From Spirosoma endophyticum (GTDB lineage: Bacteria > Bacteroidota > Bacteroidia > Cytophagales > Spirosomataceae): a DNA stretch of 64,000 nt. The stretch covers positions 248,001 to 312,000 of the forward strand of contig NZ_FOLQ01000003.1 in the NCBI RefSeq assembly GCF_900112365.1. The letters are read 5' to 3'. Each line of letters opens with the position of its first letter. The stretch's first letter is position 1. Made by a program: the position numbers and the translations under genes. Positions 46,751-54,361 of this stretch are shown one piece after another. The notes under the pieces were generated by a model. It was not told the origin of the DNA and did not search any database. It saw only the letters and a program-made list of their open reading frames with translations.

Positions 46751-47971
46751 ATGACTACGCAAACAATTCAATACGAATACGCTCCCGGCCATTTTCGGGC
46801 ATCTGAACCCAGCCTGTATCGACCCGATATGCTGGAAGAGGGCGAGATGATCCTGAACATGGGGCCCCAGCATCCATCAACCCACGGCGTGTTGCGATTT
46901 GAAGTCGTGACGGATGGTGAGATTATCGTGGACGTAGTGCCGCACCTAGGCTATCTGCACCGATGTTTTGAGAAACATGCGCAGTCACTGCCGTTTAATC
47001 AGACAATTCCGTTCGTAGACCGGCTTGATTATCTGGCTGCGATGAATTCTGAACATGCGTTTGTGATGGGCGTTGAGAAAATGCTGGGCATCCAGAACGA
47101 TATTCTAAAGCGAACCGAATACATCCGGGTGCTGGTTGCCGAACTGAATCGAATTGCGGCCCATTTTGTCGGTATCGGTACGTATGCGCTTGATATGGGT
47201 GCCTACACGCCCTTCTTGTGGCTCATGCGCGACCGCGAGCACATTCAGCGTCTGCTCGAATGGGTGAGCGGGGCTCGGATGCTATACAATTACATTTGGG
47301 TAGGTGGCTTATTTTATGACCTGCCGGTTGGCTTTGAGGAGCGATGCCGCGAGTTTATAACGTATCTTAAACCCAAGCTGGTCGAGTTGCAGCAAGTGGT
47401 CATCGAAAACGAGATATTTATCAAACGTACGGCCAACGTAGGCGTTTTACCGCTGCCCGTTGCCATTAATTATGGGTGTACTGGTCCGATGCTACGTGGT
47501 TCCGGCCTGCGTTACGACCTTCGTCGGGTAGATGGCTACTCAGTTTATCCCGACCTGGATTTTGATATTCCCATTGGGGAAGGTCAAATGGGAACCGTTG
47601 GCGATTGCTGGGATCGAAACAACGTTCGGGTATTAGAGTGCCATGAGTCTATCCGTATTATTGAACAGTGTCTTGATAAACTGTTGGGCGACTATAAACG
47701 TACCCGCGATTACGATCCACAGGCGGTTGTTCCGAAGAAAATACGGCCGAAGGCTATGGATTTTTATGCCCGTGCCGAAAGTTCAAAAGGTGAACTGGGT
47801 TTCTTTTTTCGCACCGATGGCCGATCGGATGTGCCCGTACGTTGCAAGGCGCGGTCGTGTTGCTTTCATAACCTGTCGGTTATCAGCGAAATTAGTAAAG
47901 GAGCTATGTTAGCTGATTTAATCGCTATTATTGGATCAATCGACGTAGTAATGGGGGAAGTAGACCGGTAA
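46751..47971 (+). CDS. nuoD: NADH-quinone oxidoreductase subunit D (isolated)
   Basis: The protein has 406 residues from the ATG at 46751; an in-frame TTG earlier would add 13 non-conserved residues. The 49-kDa (NuoD/NDUFS2) family blocks are MILNMGPQHPSTHGVLR, PHLGYLHRCFEKHAQSLPF, DRLDYLAAMNSEHAF, GAYTPFLWLMRDRE and the end IIGSIDVVMGEVDR. It forms part of the quinone site of complex I. No other nuo gene is nearby, so it is either a second copy or a detached subunit gene. The region before the C-terminus has an unusual CKARSCCFHN Cys cluster where relatives usually have KIRAPSF-like sequence. Confidence 0.93.
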   Translation: MTTQTIQYEYAPGHFRASEPSLYRPDMLEEGEMILNMGPQHPSTHGVLRFEVVTDGEIIVDVVPHLGYLHRCFEKHAQSLPFNQTIPFVDRLDYLAAMNSEHAFVMGVEKMLGIQNDILKRTEYIRVLVAELNRIAAHFVGIGTYALDMGAYTPFLWLMRDREHIQRLLEWVSGARMLYNYIWVGGLFYDLPVGFEERCREFITYLKPKLVELQQVVIENEIFIKRTANVGVLPLPVAINYGCTGPMLRGSGLRYDLRRVDGYSVYPDLDFDIPIGEGQMGTVGDCWDRNNVRVLECHESIRIIEQCLDKLLGDYKRTRDYDPQAVVPKKIRPKAMDFYARAESSKGELGFFFRTDGRSDVPVRCKARSCCFHNLSVISEISKGAMLADLIAIIGSIDVVMGEVDR

Positions 47972-48037
47972 TTTTAGCCCAGAACAGTCTTTGGCTGTTT
48001 GTCCGTAAAAGAAAAGAGCCAACCTCGGTTTAAGTTG

Positions 48038-48565
48038 CTATTCCAGCACCAGAATATTCGGCGTATTTCGCCCTAAGCCATCATAATCTAGGCCGTAGCC
48101 TAGAACAAATCGATTTTCGATTTCAAAACCAACGTAGTGAAGGTCGAGCTGCTTTTTCAGCGCAGTTGGTTTGAAGAGCAACGTAGCGATGGCAATTGAT
48201 GCCGGTTCCTTTTCCTGAAGTTGCTGACAGACCTCATAAAGAGTAAAGCCGGTGTCCACAATGTCTTCTACAACAATCAGATCGCGGCCTGCAATGGATT
48301 CGTTCAAACCGAGGATCTCTTTAAGCTGTCCGCTCGACTCGGTAGCCGTGTAAGAGGCTACCCGAATGAACGTAATCTCACAGGAAATGGTCAGGTGTTT
48401 GGCTAAATCAGCGGCAAACAGAAAGGCGCCATTTAAGACCACAACAATAAGCGGTTTCTTGTCGGCATACGCCTGATTGATTTGTTCTGCCAATTCCTGA
48501 ATTCGTGCCTGAATGGCTTCTTCGGTGATAAATGGGACGAACGTTTTGTCTTTAATGGTCATCAT
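48038..48565 (-). CDS. hpt: Hypoxanthine phosphoribosyltransferase
   Basis: The protein has 175 residues from the ATG at 48565; the upstream in-frame extension has no family similarity. The PRPP-binding motif is DLIVVEDIVDTGFTLYEV. LIVVVLNGAFLFAADLAKHL and FIRVASYTATESSG are the other active-site blocks, and FVLGYGLDYDGLGRN is the end. It salvages hypoxanthine and guanine with PRPP. It is convergent with nuoD and diverges from the TPR gene. Confidence 0.93.
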   Translation of the reverse strand: MMTIKDKTFVPFITEEAIQARIQELAEQINQAYADKKPLIVVVLNGAFLFAADLAKHLTISCEITFIRVASYTATESSGQLKEILGLNESIAGRDLIVVEDIVDTGFTLYEVCQQLQEKEPASIAIATLLFKPTALKKQLDLHYVGFEIENRFVLGYGLDYDGLGRNTPNILVLE

Positions 48566-48691
48566 AGAGACATCTGTGGGGGGTAAAGATACGACTGATC
48601 GTGAGGTAGCAGTTAAAAAAAGATTGTAAAAATAACCATCCATAAACGTACTATCGGTCTATTACGTTGTTTACTAGGAATGAACGCACCG

Positions 48692-48739
48692 ATGGGCTGA
48701 AGCCCATTTACAACTAAATCAATCCGGGCTGAAGCCCAT
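48692..48739. repeat. Pair of GGGCTGAAGCCC hairpins (REP-like)
   Basis: ATGGGCTGAAGCCCAT (48692-48707) and CGGGCTGAAGCCCAT (48725-48739) are two copies of a tetraloop hairpin unit spaced 33 nt apart, between hpt and the TPR gene. The unit resembles extragenic REP-type repeats seen in many bacterial genomes. Confidence 0.85.
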
Positions 48740-48755
48740 AGATACACTTTTTGAA

Positions 48756-49973
48756 ATGAAGAAGACATTGTTGACGGTATGGCTAATGGGGTTTGTTGCA
48801 GTGGCACAGGCTCAACTCTACGATCCGTCGGCGTTTGATAAGAAATACGATGGTTTGTTAAAGCACCCCGGTGTTCAGATTGAATCGGCGGAGGCTATCA
48901 ACCAGATGTATAACTACAAATTCTACGATGCCGATAAGGAGTTTCGATGGCTGCAATTGCGCTATCCAAAACATCCTATGCCGTATTTTCTGATGGGTTT
49001 GTCTGAGTGGTGGAAAATTGTGCCCAATACCGACGTAACAGACTATGATGATAAATGCCTGGCGTATATGGACACGACCATTAACCTGGCCGAAAAACTC
49101 TATGACAACAGCGACAATAAACTGGAACCAGCTTTTTTTCTGGCTGCGGCCTACGCCTTTAAGGGACGTCTGTACTCGGAGCGTAAAAAATGGACAAAGG
49201 CAACATTTGCGGGGAAAAATGCGCTGAAATACTTCGATAAGTGCAAGGGCAATGCTGACTTTAGTCCTGAGTTGCTTTTTGGCGATGGTATGTATAATTA
49301 CTACGCGCAGTGGATTCCCGAAAATTACCCACTGCTAAAGCCCATTCTCATGTTTTTCCCGAAAGGAAACAAGGTGAATGGGATCAAAGAATTGGAGAAA
49401 ACAGCTAATTCGGCATTCTATACCCGCGTGGAAGCCCGATACTTTCTGGTTCAGATTTATAGTATGGAGAATCAGTACGATAAAGCGTATCAAATGTCGA
49501 AGTACATGAATGAACAGTACCCCGACAATCCTTTTTTCGAGCGATATTACGCTCGATCAGCTTTTGTGATAGGCCATTTACCGGAAGCTGAGCGTATTTC
49601 GAAGGATATTCTGGAGAAAGTGGGCCGCACACAATCGGGGTACGAGGGCGTTAGCGGTAGGACGGCGGCCTACATTCTTGCCTATATCAATCACCTGTTT
49701 TACAAGAACATACCGGAAGCTAAAAAATATTATCAGCAATCGATTGACTTCGCTAAACAAACGAACTCCACTAATGCAGGCTATTACTGGTCGTCGGTGC
49801 TGGGATTAGCGAAGATTGCGACCGAAGAGAAGAATTATGACCTGGCCCAAACGTACTTCAAAGAAGTGATGGACAAAGCGGAACGTAAATCCAACCAATA
49901 TAAAGAAGCTAAAAAAGCCCTGGACGACGCTAAAAAGTCTCGGAGAGAGGAGCGGAGGAAACGGAGGGATTGA
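48756..49973 (+). CDS. Exported tetratricopeptide-repeat protein
   Basis: The 405-residue protein has a signal peptide (MKKTLLTVWLMGFVAVAQAQ) and a helical repeat body. Degenerate TPR units include FYDADKEFRWLQLRYPKHPMPYF near 55, KWTKATFAGKNALKYFDK, and PEAKKYYQQSIDFAKQTNSTNAGYYW with YDLAQTYFKEVMDKAERKSNQYKEAKKAL. The C-terminus is basic (KSRREERRKRRD). Such proteins are widespread in Bacteroidota envelopes, and the function is unknown. The stop is followed directly by a GATGAAT palindrome. Confidence 0.8.
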   Translation: MKKTLLTVWLMGFVAVAQAQLYDPSAFDKKYDGLLKHPGVQIESAEAINQMYNYKFYDADKEFRWLQLRYPKHPMPYFLMGLSEWWKIVPNTDVTDYDDKCLAYMDTTINLAEKLYDNSDNKLEPAFFLAAAYAFKGRLYSERKKWTKATFAGKNALKYFDKCKGNADFSPELLFGDGMYNYYAQWIPENYPLLKPILMFFPKGNKVNGIKELEKTANSAFYTRVEARYFLVQIYSMENQYDKAYQMSKYMNEQYPDNPFFERYYARSAFVIGHLPEAERISKDILEKVGRTQSGYEGVSGRTAAYILAYINHLFYKNIPEAKKYYQQSIDFAKQTNSTNAGYYWSSVLGLAKIATEEKNYDLAQTYFKEVMDKAERKSNQYKEAKKALDDAKKSRREERRKRRD

Positions 49974-49974
49974 A

Positions 49975-50046
49975 ATTAATGATGAATCATAAATGATGAA
50001 TGATCTCTCTGGTCAACATCTTCATCATTTATAATTCATCATTAAT
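49975..50046. repeat. Junction palindrome, GATGAAT family, copy 2
   Basis: Arms 49975-50000 and 50021-50046 match at 25 of 26 positions (one C/T) around a 20-nt loop. The core is identical to the element at 26944, including the single mismatch position. It sits between convergent TPR and Lrp genes. Confidence 0.92.
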
Positions 50047-50052
50047 AACTCA

Positions 50053-50523
50053 TCAAGGAATGGGCAGCACCTTGCTTTCTTTGAAGGTCGACATGATCAC
50101 CATCGTTTGCGTGCTGGCAACTTCGTCGATTTCGTTGATGACGTCAAGCATTAGTGCCTGGTAAGAGGAAATATCCTTGGAGATAACTTTCAATAAAAAG
50201 TCGCCTGAACCGGTGATGTGGTGGCATTCGATAATTTCGGGAATTTCGTTAACCCTAGCTACGAATGTCATGGTTGTTTCTTTTTTGTGGCCTACCAGTG
50301 TAACCATAACGAAGGTTGTTACGCCGAGGCCAATCTTCTCCCGGTTCAGCTGGGCGTGGTAGCTCTGAATGATACCTGAGGTTTCAAGTTTTTTAACGCG
50401 TTCCAGCGTTGGAGCAGGCGAAAGACCAATTTCTTTGGAAAGTTGGGCGTTGGTGATTTTAGCGTTTGCTTGCAGAATCTCTAATACGTTACGATCTATC
50501 TGATCTAATTTTTGGGTCGACAT
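50053..50523 (-). CDS. Lrp/AsnC family transcriptional regulator
   Basis: The protein has 156 residues from the ATG at 50523; a TTG two codons earlier is less likely. The winged-helix HTH is LDQIDRNVLEILQANAKITNAQLSKEIG and LSPAPTLERVKKLETSGIIQSY, residues 6-55. The RAM ligand-binding domain includes GLGVTTFVMVTL, HHITGSGDFLLKVISKD and the end MVIMSTFKESKVLPIP. It regulates amino-acid metabolism genes in response to amino acids. A TAnnTTTG site precedes it. Confidence 0.93.
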   Translation of the reverse strand: MSTQKLDQIDRNVLEILQANAKITNAQLSKEIGLSPAPTLERVKKLETSGIIQSYHAQLNREKIGLGVTTFVMVTLVGHKKETTMTFVARVNEIPEIIECHHITGSGDFLLKVISKDISSYQALMLDVINEIDEVASTQTMVIMSTFKESKVLPIP

Positions 50524-50561
50524 AAACAAAAAAGTCTGTTGAAATTTACTATGGGATGGGG

Positions 50562-50569
50562 CAAAGCTA
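50562..50569 (-). promoter_or_regulatory. Likely -7 element of the Lrp-family gene
   Basis: TAGCTTTG on the minus strand matches TAnnTTTG, 39 nt upstream of the ATG. A -33 TTTG is present only at a longer spacing than the usual 19-23. Confidence 0.4.
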
Positions 50570-50695
50570 CTACCTTTTACGATAGAAAATTCTTCAAAGA
50601 TGATGAATTTTTGAATTTTGCAAAATAAATAGTGTATATCATCTTATTAAACGGCACAATATTAAACTAATTTCAATAGGTGCCAAATCTGGTAT

Positions 50696-50989
50696 TTATC
50701 GTTTTTTAATCTTATTTAGTGTTATTTGCCGTTGCTGATCTGATTTAAACCGGGAATTATCGACTGCCGAAAGAGCCTCATGTTTAGTTGAACGCCCTTG
50801 TACGCGGGCCCGCCACATGCGCCATGATGATGGCTTTAACGACCGACGCATAAGCGCAATGACTTCCTGCTCTGAACATCCAAACTGCCTGTCAATGGCA
50901 TCGAAGGGAGTACGATCTTCCCAGGCCATCTCAATAATACGGTCAATATCACTATCTGTTAGGTGTTGTAGTCGGTCGATTGATTTCAT
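50696..50989 (-). CDS. DUF2805 (TIGR03643) family small protein
   Basis: The 97-residue protein contains [40 protein letters not shown], split here as [19 protein letters not shown] and [15 protein letters not shown], followed by [13 protein letters not shown]. This is the TIGR03643/DUF2805 pattern, a small helical, possibly DNA-binding protein of unknown function. The basic tail is Lys/Arg rich. The gene runs divergently from the DUF2256 gene 41 bases away; the two families are commonly neighbours, often near photolyase or cryptochrome genes (from memory). Confidence 0.88.
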   Translation of the reverse strand: MKSIDRLQHLTDSDIDRIIEMAWEDRTPFDAIDRQFGCSEQEVIALMRRSLKPSSWRMWRARVQGRSTKHEALSAVDNSRFKSDQQRQITLNKIKKR

Positions 50990-51030
50990 GGTATTTCAAA
51001 CTTACTGTTTCAGCCAAGAGTTTTGTGCCT

Positions 51031-51192
51031 ATGAAAATGCGCAAGAAGTCAGACCTTCCGACGAAGATTTGCCCAGTTTGTAACAGGCCGTTTAGCTGGC
51101 GTAAGAAATGGGAGCGCGACTGGGCGAGTGTCATTTATTGTAGTGATGCTTGTCGGGCAGCTAGTAAACAACAAAAAACGACGTCTGAGTAA
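51031..51192 (+). CDS. DUF2256 zinc-finger-like small protein
   Basis: The protein has 53 residues from the ATG at 51031: [42 protein letters not shown]. Four Cys arranged as CPVC and CSDAC suggest a zinc ribbon. The family is DUF2256, small proteins of unknown role that often sit next to TIGR03643 genes. The longer upstream frame (from 50980) is antisense to the DUF2805 gene and is not credible. Confidence 0.9.
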   Translation: MKMRKKSDLPTKICPVCNRPFSWRKKWERDWASVIYCSDACRAASKQQKTTSE

Positions 51193-51244
51193 ACGTAGTA
51201 GTGCCGGACTATCGTTAATTTTGTTGATTAACCTACGCCCATTG

Positions 51245-52960
51245 ATGCGCTCAATCATTTATTGCTTTCTGTTTCTTGCTGCTGTTGTCGTGTATAGTTG
51301 CCGGGAAGCTAAACCCGTTGTTACTAAACGACCAACTACAGCGCCTGCTCGCCCGGTGGTGGCGGCTAAACCAGTCCCTCCGAAACCTGTAGCAATTAAA
51401 CCCGCTCCAACTAAGCTGGCTGTACCGAAAGTTGTGCTGCCGGCTATAGATACGGTTGAAACAGAAGAGGAGATTGCTAATCGGATATTTCGTTTAAACA
51501 GCCCGGCACCGCCAAAGCGTGAGTTTCGGGCGGTTTGGATAGCAACCGTTGACAATATTGACTGGCCGAGTAAAAAAGGCCTGCCCGTTGCCGATCAGCA
51601 GCGCGAACTGGTGAACATGTTTGATCAGCACCAGCAAATGGGCCTGAATGCTGTTGTGGTGCAGGTTCGGTCAGCGGCCGACGCCTTTTATGCCAAAAGC
51701 TCGGAACCCTGGTCAGAATGGTTGACGGGGCAACAGGGTCTGGCACCACAGCCTTTCTATGATCCGCTGGAGTTTATGATTGAGCAGGCGCACCAGCGCG
51801 GGCTGGAATTTCATGCATGGTTTAACCTGGATCGGGCTACGTTCAGTAAAGCGTCCAGCGTAGCACCCACGAACATTATTTACCGGAAACCAGAATGGAT
51901 GCTGACGTATGGCGGACGCAAGTTATTTAATCTGGGTGTGCCCGCCGTTCGGTCTTACATCGCTGGTATCGTGGCCAACGTAGTGCGTGAATACGATGTG
52001 GATGGTATTCACTTCGACGATTATTTTTATCCTTATTCCGAACCGGGCCAAGTGTTACGTGATGATAGTACGTATCGGGCCTATGGCAATGGGATGACAA
52101 AAGGTGACTGGCGCCGTGATAATGTGAATAAACTTGTTGTCGAGTTACGTGATTCAATCCGGGCTAATAAGCCGTGGGTCAAGTTCGGCATTAGCCCATT
52201 TGGTATCTGGAAAAATCAGGCGAATGACCCTGAAGGTTCAGCTACGAATGGTGGTCAATCCTATTATGACATTTATGCCGATACCCGCAAGTGGGTGCGG
52301 GAAGGCTTAATTGATTACATCGTTCCTCAGGTATACTTTAGTTCGGAGTTTGGGCGGGTTCCTTACAAAACGCTGGTAGATTGGTGGACTCGTAATTCAG
52401 GGAATTGTCATTTGTATGTCGGGCACGGCGCTTATCGCGTTGGACGCGGTTCTGAGCGTGACCCCGGTTGGTGGCGGCCGACGGAGTTTCCAAATCAGAT
52501 GCGATATAACCGGCAGCAGCGGGCAGTGTTGGGAAGCGTGTTTTTCAGCGCTAAAAACTTGCAATTGAATCCTTTGTCGATTCGGGATTCGCTGCAAACG
52601 AATTTCTACCGACATCCTGCATTGGTTCCTGCCATGCCCTGGTTAGACAGTATTCCGCCTTTACCTCCGCGAGATCTAAAAGTTGTTACATCACCCGAAG
52701 CGGTTGAGTTGTTCTGGAATCAACCGGCCGAAGCGATCGATGGTGATGGGGCTAATTCATACCTTGTTTATCGTTTCGAAGGCCGACGCTTACCGGTACG
52801 TTTAGACGATCCCCGCTGCATTGTAGGTCAATGCGTAGGCGAATCCTCCACTCATTTCATAGACAAAACGGCTGATCCCAGAAAGCGCTACGTATACGTG
52901 ATAACGTCCGTTGATCGGCTGCACAATGAGAGCCGCGAAGTAGCGATACGGGTAAGGTAA
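51245..52960 (+). CDS. GH10-like (DUF187/GHL10) lipoprotein with Fn3 domain
   Basis: The protein has 571 residues from the ATG at 51245; an overlapping longer frame is unlikely. A lipoprotein signal ends at Cys19 (AAVVVYSC). A Pro/Lys/Ala-rich spacer (residues ~25-75) precedes the GHL10/YngK-like TIM barrel: EFRAVWIATVDNIDWPSK, LNAVVVQVRSAADAFY, FHAWFNLDRATF, VDGIHFDDYFYPY and KFGISPFGIWK, with IVPQVYFSSEFG. A C-terminal fibronectin-type domain (PPLPPRDLKVVTSPEAVELFWNQ, seen as PRDLKVVTSPEAVELFW) ends the protein. Likely a cell-surface glycosidase acting on glycans or peptidoglycan-like polymers. It is convergent with ispH, only 2 bases apart. Confidence 0.9.
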   Translation: MRSIIYCFLFLAAVVVYSCREAKPVVTKRPTTAPARPVVAAKPVPPKPVAIKPAPTKLAVPKVVLPAIDTVETEEEIANRIFRLNSPAPPKREFRAVWIATVDNIDWPSKKGLPVADQQRELVNMFDQHQQMGLNAVVVQVRSAADAFYAKSSEPWSEWLTGQQGLAPQPFYDPLEFMIEQAHQRGLEFHAWFNLDRATFSKASSVAPTNIIYRKPEWMLTYGGRKLFNLGVPAVRSYIAGIVANVVREYDVDGIHFDDYFYPYSEPGQVLRDDSTYRAYGNGMTKGDWRRDNVNKLVVELRDSIRANKPWVKFGISPFGIWKNQANDPEGSATNGGQSYYDIYADTRKWVREGLIDYIVPQVYFSSEFGRVPYKTLVDWWTRNSGNCHLYVGHGAYRVGRGSERDPGWWRPTEFPNQMRYNRQQRAVLGSVFFSAKNLQLNPLSIRDSLQTNFYRHPALVPAMPWLDSIPPLPPRDLKVVTSPEAVELFWNQPAEAIDGDGANSYLVYRFEGRRLPVRLDDPRCIVGQCVGESSTHFIDKTADPRKRYVYVITSVDRLHNESREVAIRVR

Positions 52961-52962
52961 CG

Positions 52963-54225
52963 CTACTCCATTACGTCACTCATCACCTGATCAATTGGTC
53001 GGGCATTGGGGAAAAAGCTGACGAGCTTCAGAAGAATACCTTCCACAACGGCATCGGGGCAGGAAGCACCGCATGTCAGGAGTAGGGTAACCGGGTTGTC
53101 TGATCCAGGACCCTCCAGTCCGGGACCCTCCGGTCGGGGAATAAAGTTTTCCGTCACAATTTCCTGTTTCGAATGCGCGTCGAAGTGGCGGATGAGGGTA
53201 TCAGACAGGATTTTCTGCTCCGACTCAATGAAATAGGTTGGGAGTTTTTCCTCGCAAAGCTCGACAATGTGCGACGTATTGGACGAGTTATAGCCACCCG
53301 CTACAATAGCAAAATCAGCGGGATAAGTCAGCAGCGCATATGTAGCGTCCTGGTTGTCATTCGTAGCGTAACAAAGCGTATCTCGGGTATTCGCAAAATG
53401 AGCTTCGATATCTTCTCCAGTCAGTGAATATTTCTGAACCATAACCTGCTTCAGATAATCGGCAATGCTCTGGGTATCAGAGGCCAACATGGTTGTCTGA
53501 TTCACGACACCGATACGTTGCAAATCGCGGGTTGGGTCGAAGCCAACGGAATATTGACCAGCAAATTCGGTATAAAACTGCTCAGTTGGTAACTCGCCCG
53601 TAATGTACATGCCCAGTCGTTGAGTCTGGGCCATGTCTTTTACGACAACTGTTGGAGCCGCTTCTTTACTATGCGAGAACGTAGCGCGGGTTTCCTCGTG
53701 ACTTGGTTTGCCGTGTACCACCACCGAATAATTTTTCTGGCCGATCTGTCCAGCTTTATTCCAAACCTTTTCGACAAAGGGACAGGTGGTGTCATACTTC
53801 GCTACGTCCAGCCCTAAGGTAGCCAGCTGATTTTGCGTCTCCAGCGTTGTCCCAAAAGCCGGAATAATGACTACGTCTTCGGGCGTGAGGTCAGACCAGG
53901 GCATGAGTTGCCGACCACTGGTGTCCATGATAAAGCGCACCCCTCGATCCTGCAAATCGGCGTTGACGTCGGGGTTATGGATCATTTCACTGAGCAGAAA
54001 AATGCGCTTGTCCGGGTTTTCCGCAATGGCTTTGTAGGCAATTTCAACGGCGTTTTCGACGCCATAGCAGAAACCAAAATGACGGGCAATCAGAACGCGA
54101 ACAGGGCCGAAATCGAGCAGTGTAGGGGTGAAGTCACGCTTTAGCTTATCTCGTTTCCGCCGGAATTCTTTCAGGGGCGAAATAATGCTACTGCGGTAAT
54201 AGTCTGGTATATCGAAGGATTTCAT
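52963..54225 (-). CDS. ispH: 4-hydroxy-3-methylbut-2-enyl diphosphate reductase
   Basis: The 420-residue [4Fe-4S] enzyme performs the last step of the MEP isoprenoid pathway. Cluster cysteines are C53 (HFGFCYGV), C148 (DTTCPFV) and C385 (LTCGASCPD). HNP in IHNPDVN and VHGKPSHEET are substrate-binding blocks, and TNDNQDATY replaces the usual TxxRQ. It is longer than the ~310-residue E. coli form, with an N-terminal extension (1-30) as in plant and cyanobacterial-type enzymes. Between residues ~363 and 378 the low-complexity PEGPGLEGPG insertion coincides with a repeated GGACCCTCC motif in the DNA. Upstream are GAGTGAAT direct repeats. Confidence 0.95.
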   Translation of the reverse strand: MKSFDIPDYYRSSIISPLKEFRRKRDKLKRDFTPTLLDFGPVRVLIARHFGFCYGVENAVEIAYKAIAENPDKRIFLLSEMIHNPDVNADLQDRGVRFIMDTSGRQLMPWSDLTPEDVVIIPAFGTTLETQNQLATLGLDVAKYDTTCPFVEKVWNKAGQIGQKNYSVVVHGKPSHEETRATFSHSKEAAPTVVVKDMAQTQRLGMYITGELPTEQFYTEFAGQYSVGFDPTRDLQRIGVVNQTTMLASDTQSIADYLKQVMVQKYSLTGEDIEAHFANTRDTLCYATNDNQDATYALLTYPADFAIVAGGYNSSNTSHIVELCEEKLPTYFIESEQKILSDTLIRHFDAHSKQEIVTENFIPRPEGPGLEGPGSDNPVTLLLTCGASCPDAVVEGILLKLVSFFPNARPIDQVMSDVME

Positions 54226-54229
54226 TGAC

Positions 54230-54262
54230 TCAATGAGTGAATAAGTGAATTAGTGAGTGAAT
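54230..54262. repeat. GAGTGAAT direct repeats just upstream of ispH
   Basis: CAATGAGTGAATAAGTGAATTAGTGAGTGAAT contains four GAGTGAAT-like units (split as AATGAGTGAATAAG and TGAATTAGTGAG), immediately before the ATG. It is a single arm of the GAGTGAAT family; no matching inverted arm is seen. Confidence 0.7.
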
Positions 54263-54361
54263 GGCCCGACTGTTGAAACAATGAGGACAACTCATCACGC
54301 TTAACTCAATGATAGTTTCATGGATAGAACAGAAGAGGAAAACGCTTCGTTCGATGCCAGG

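Noticed and set aside
51300-51440. Repetitive PKPVA-like sequence suggestive of a tandem repeat
   Set aside because: It is the Pro/Lys/Ala-rich spacer of the GH10-like lipoprotein, encoded with varied codons, with no clean DNA period.
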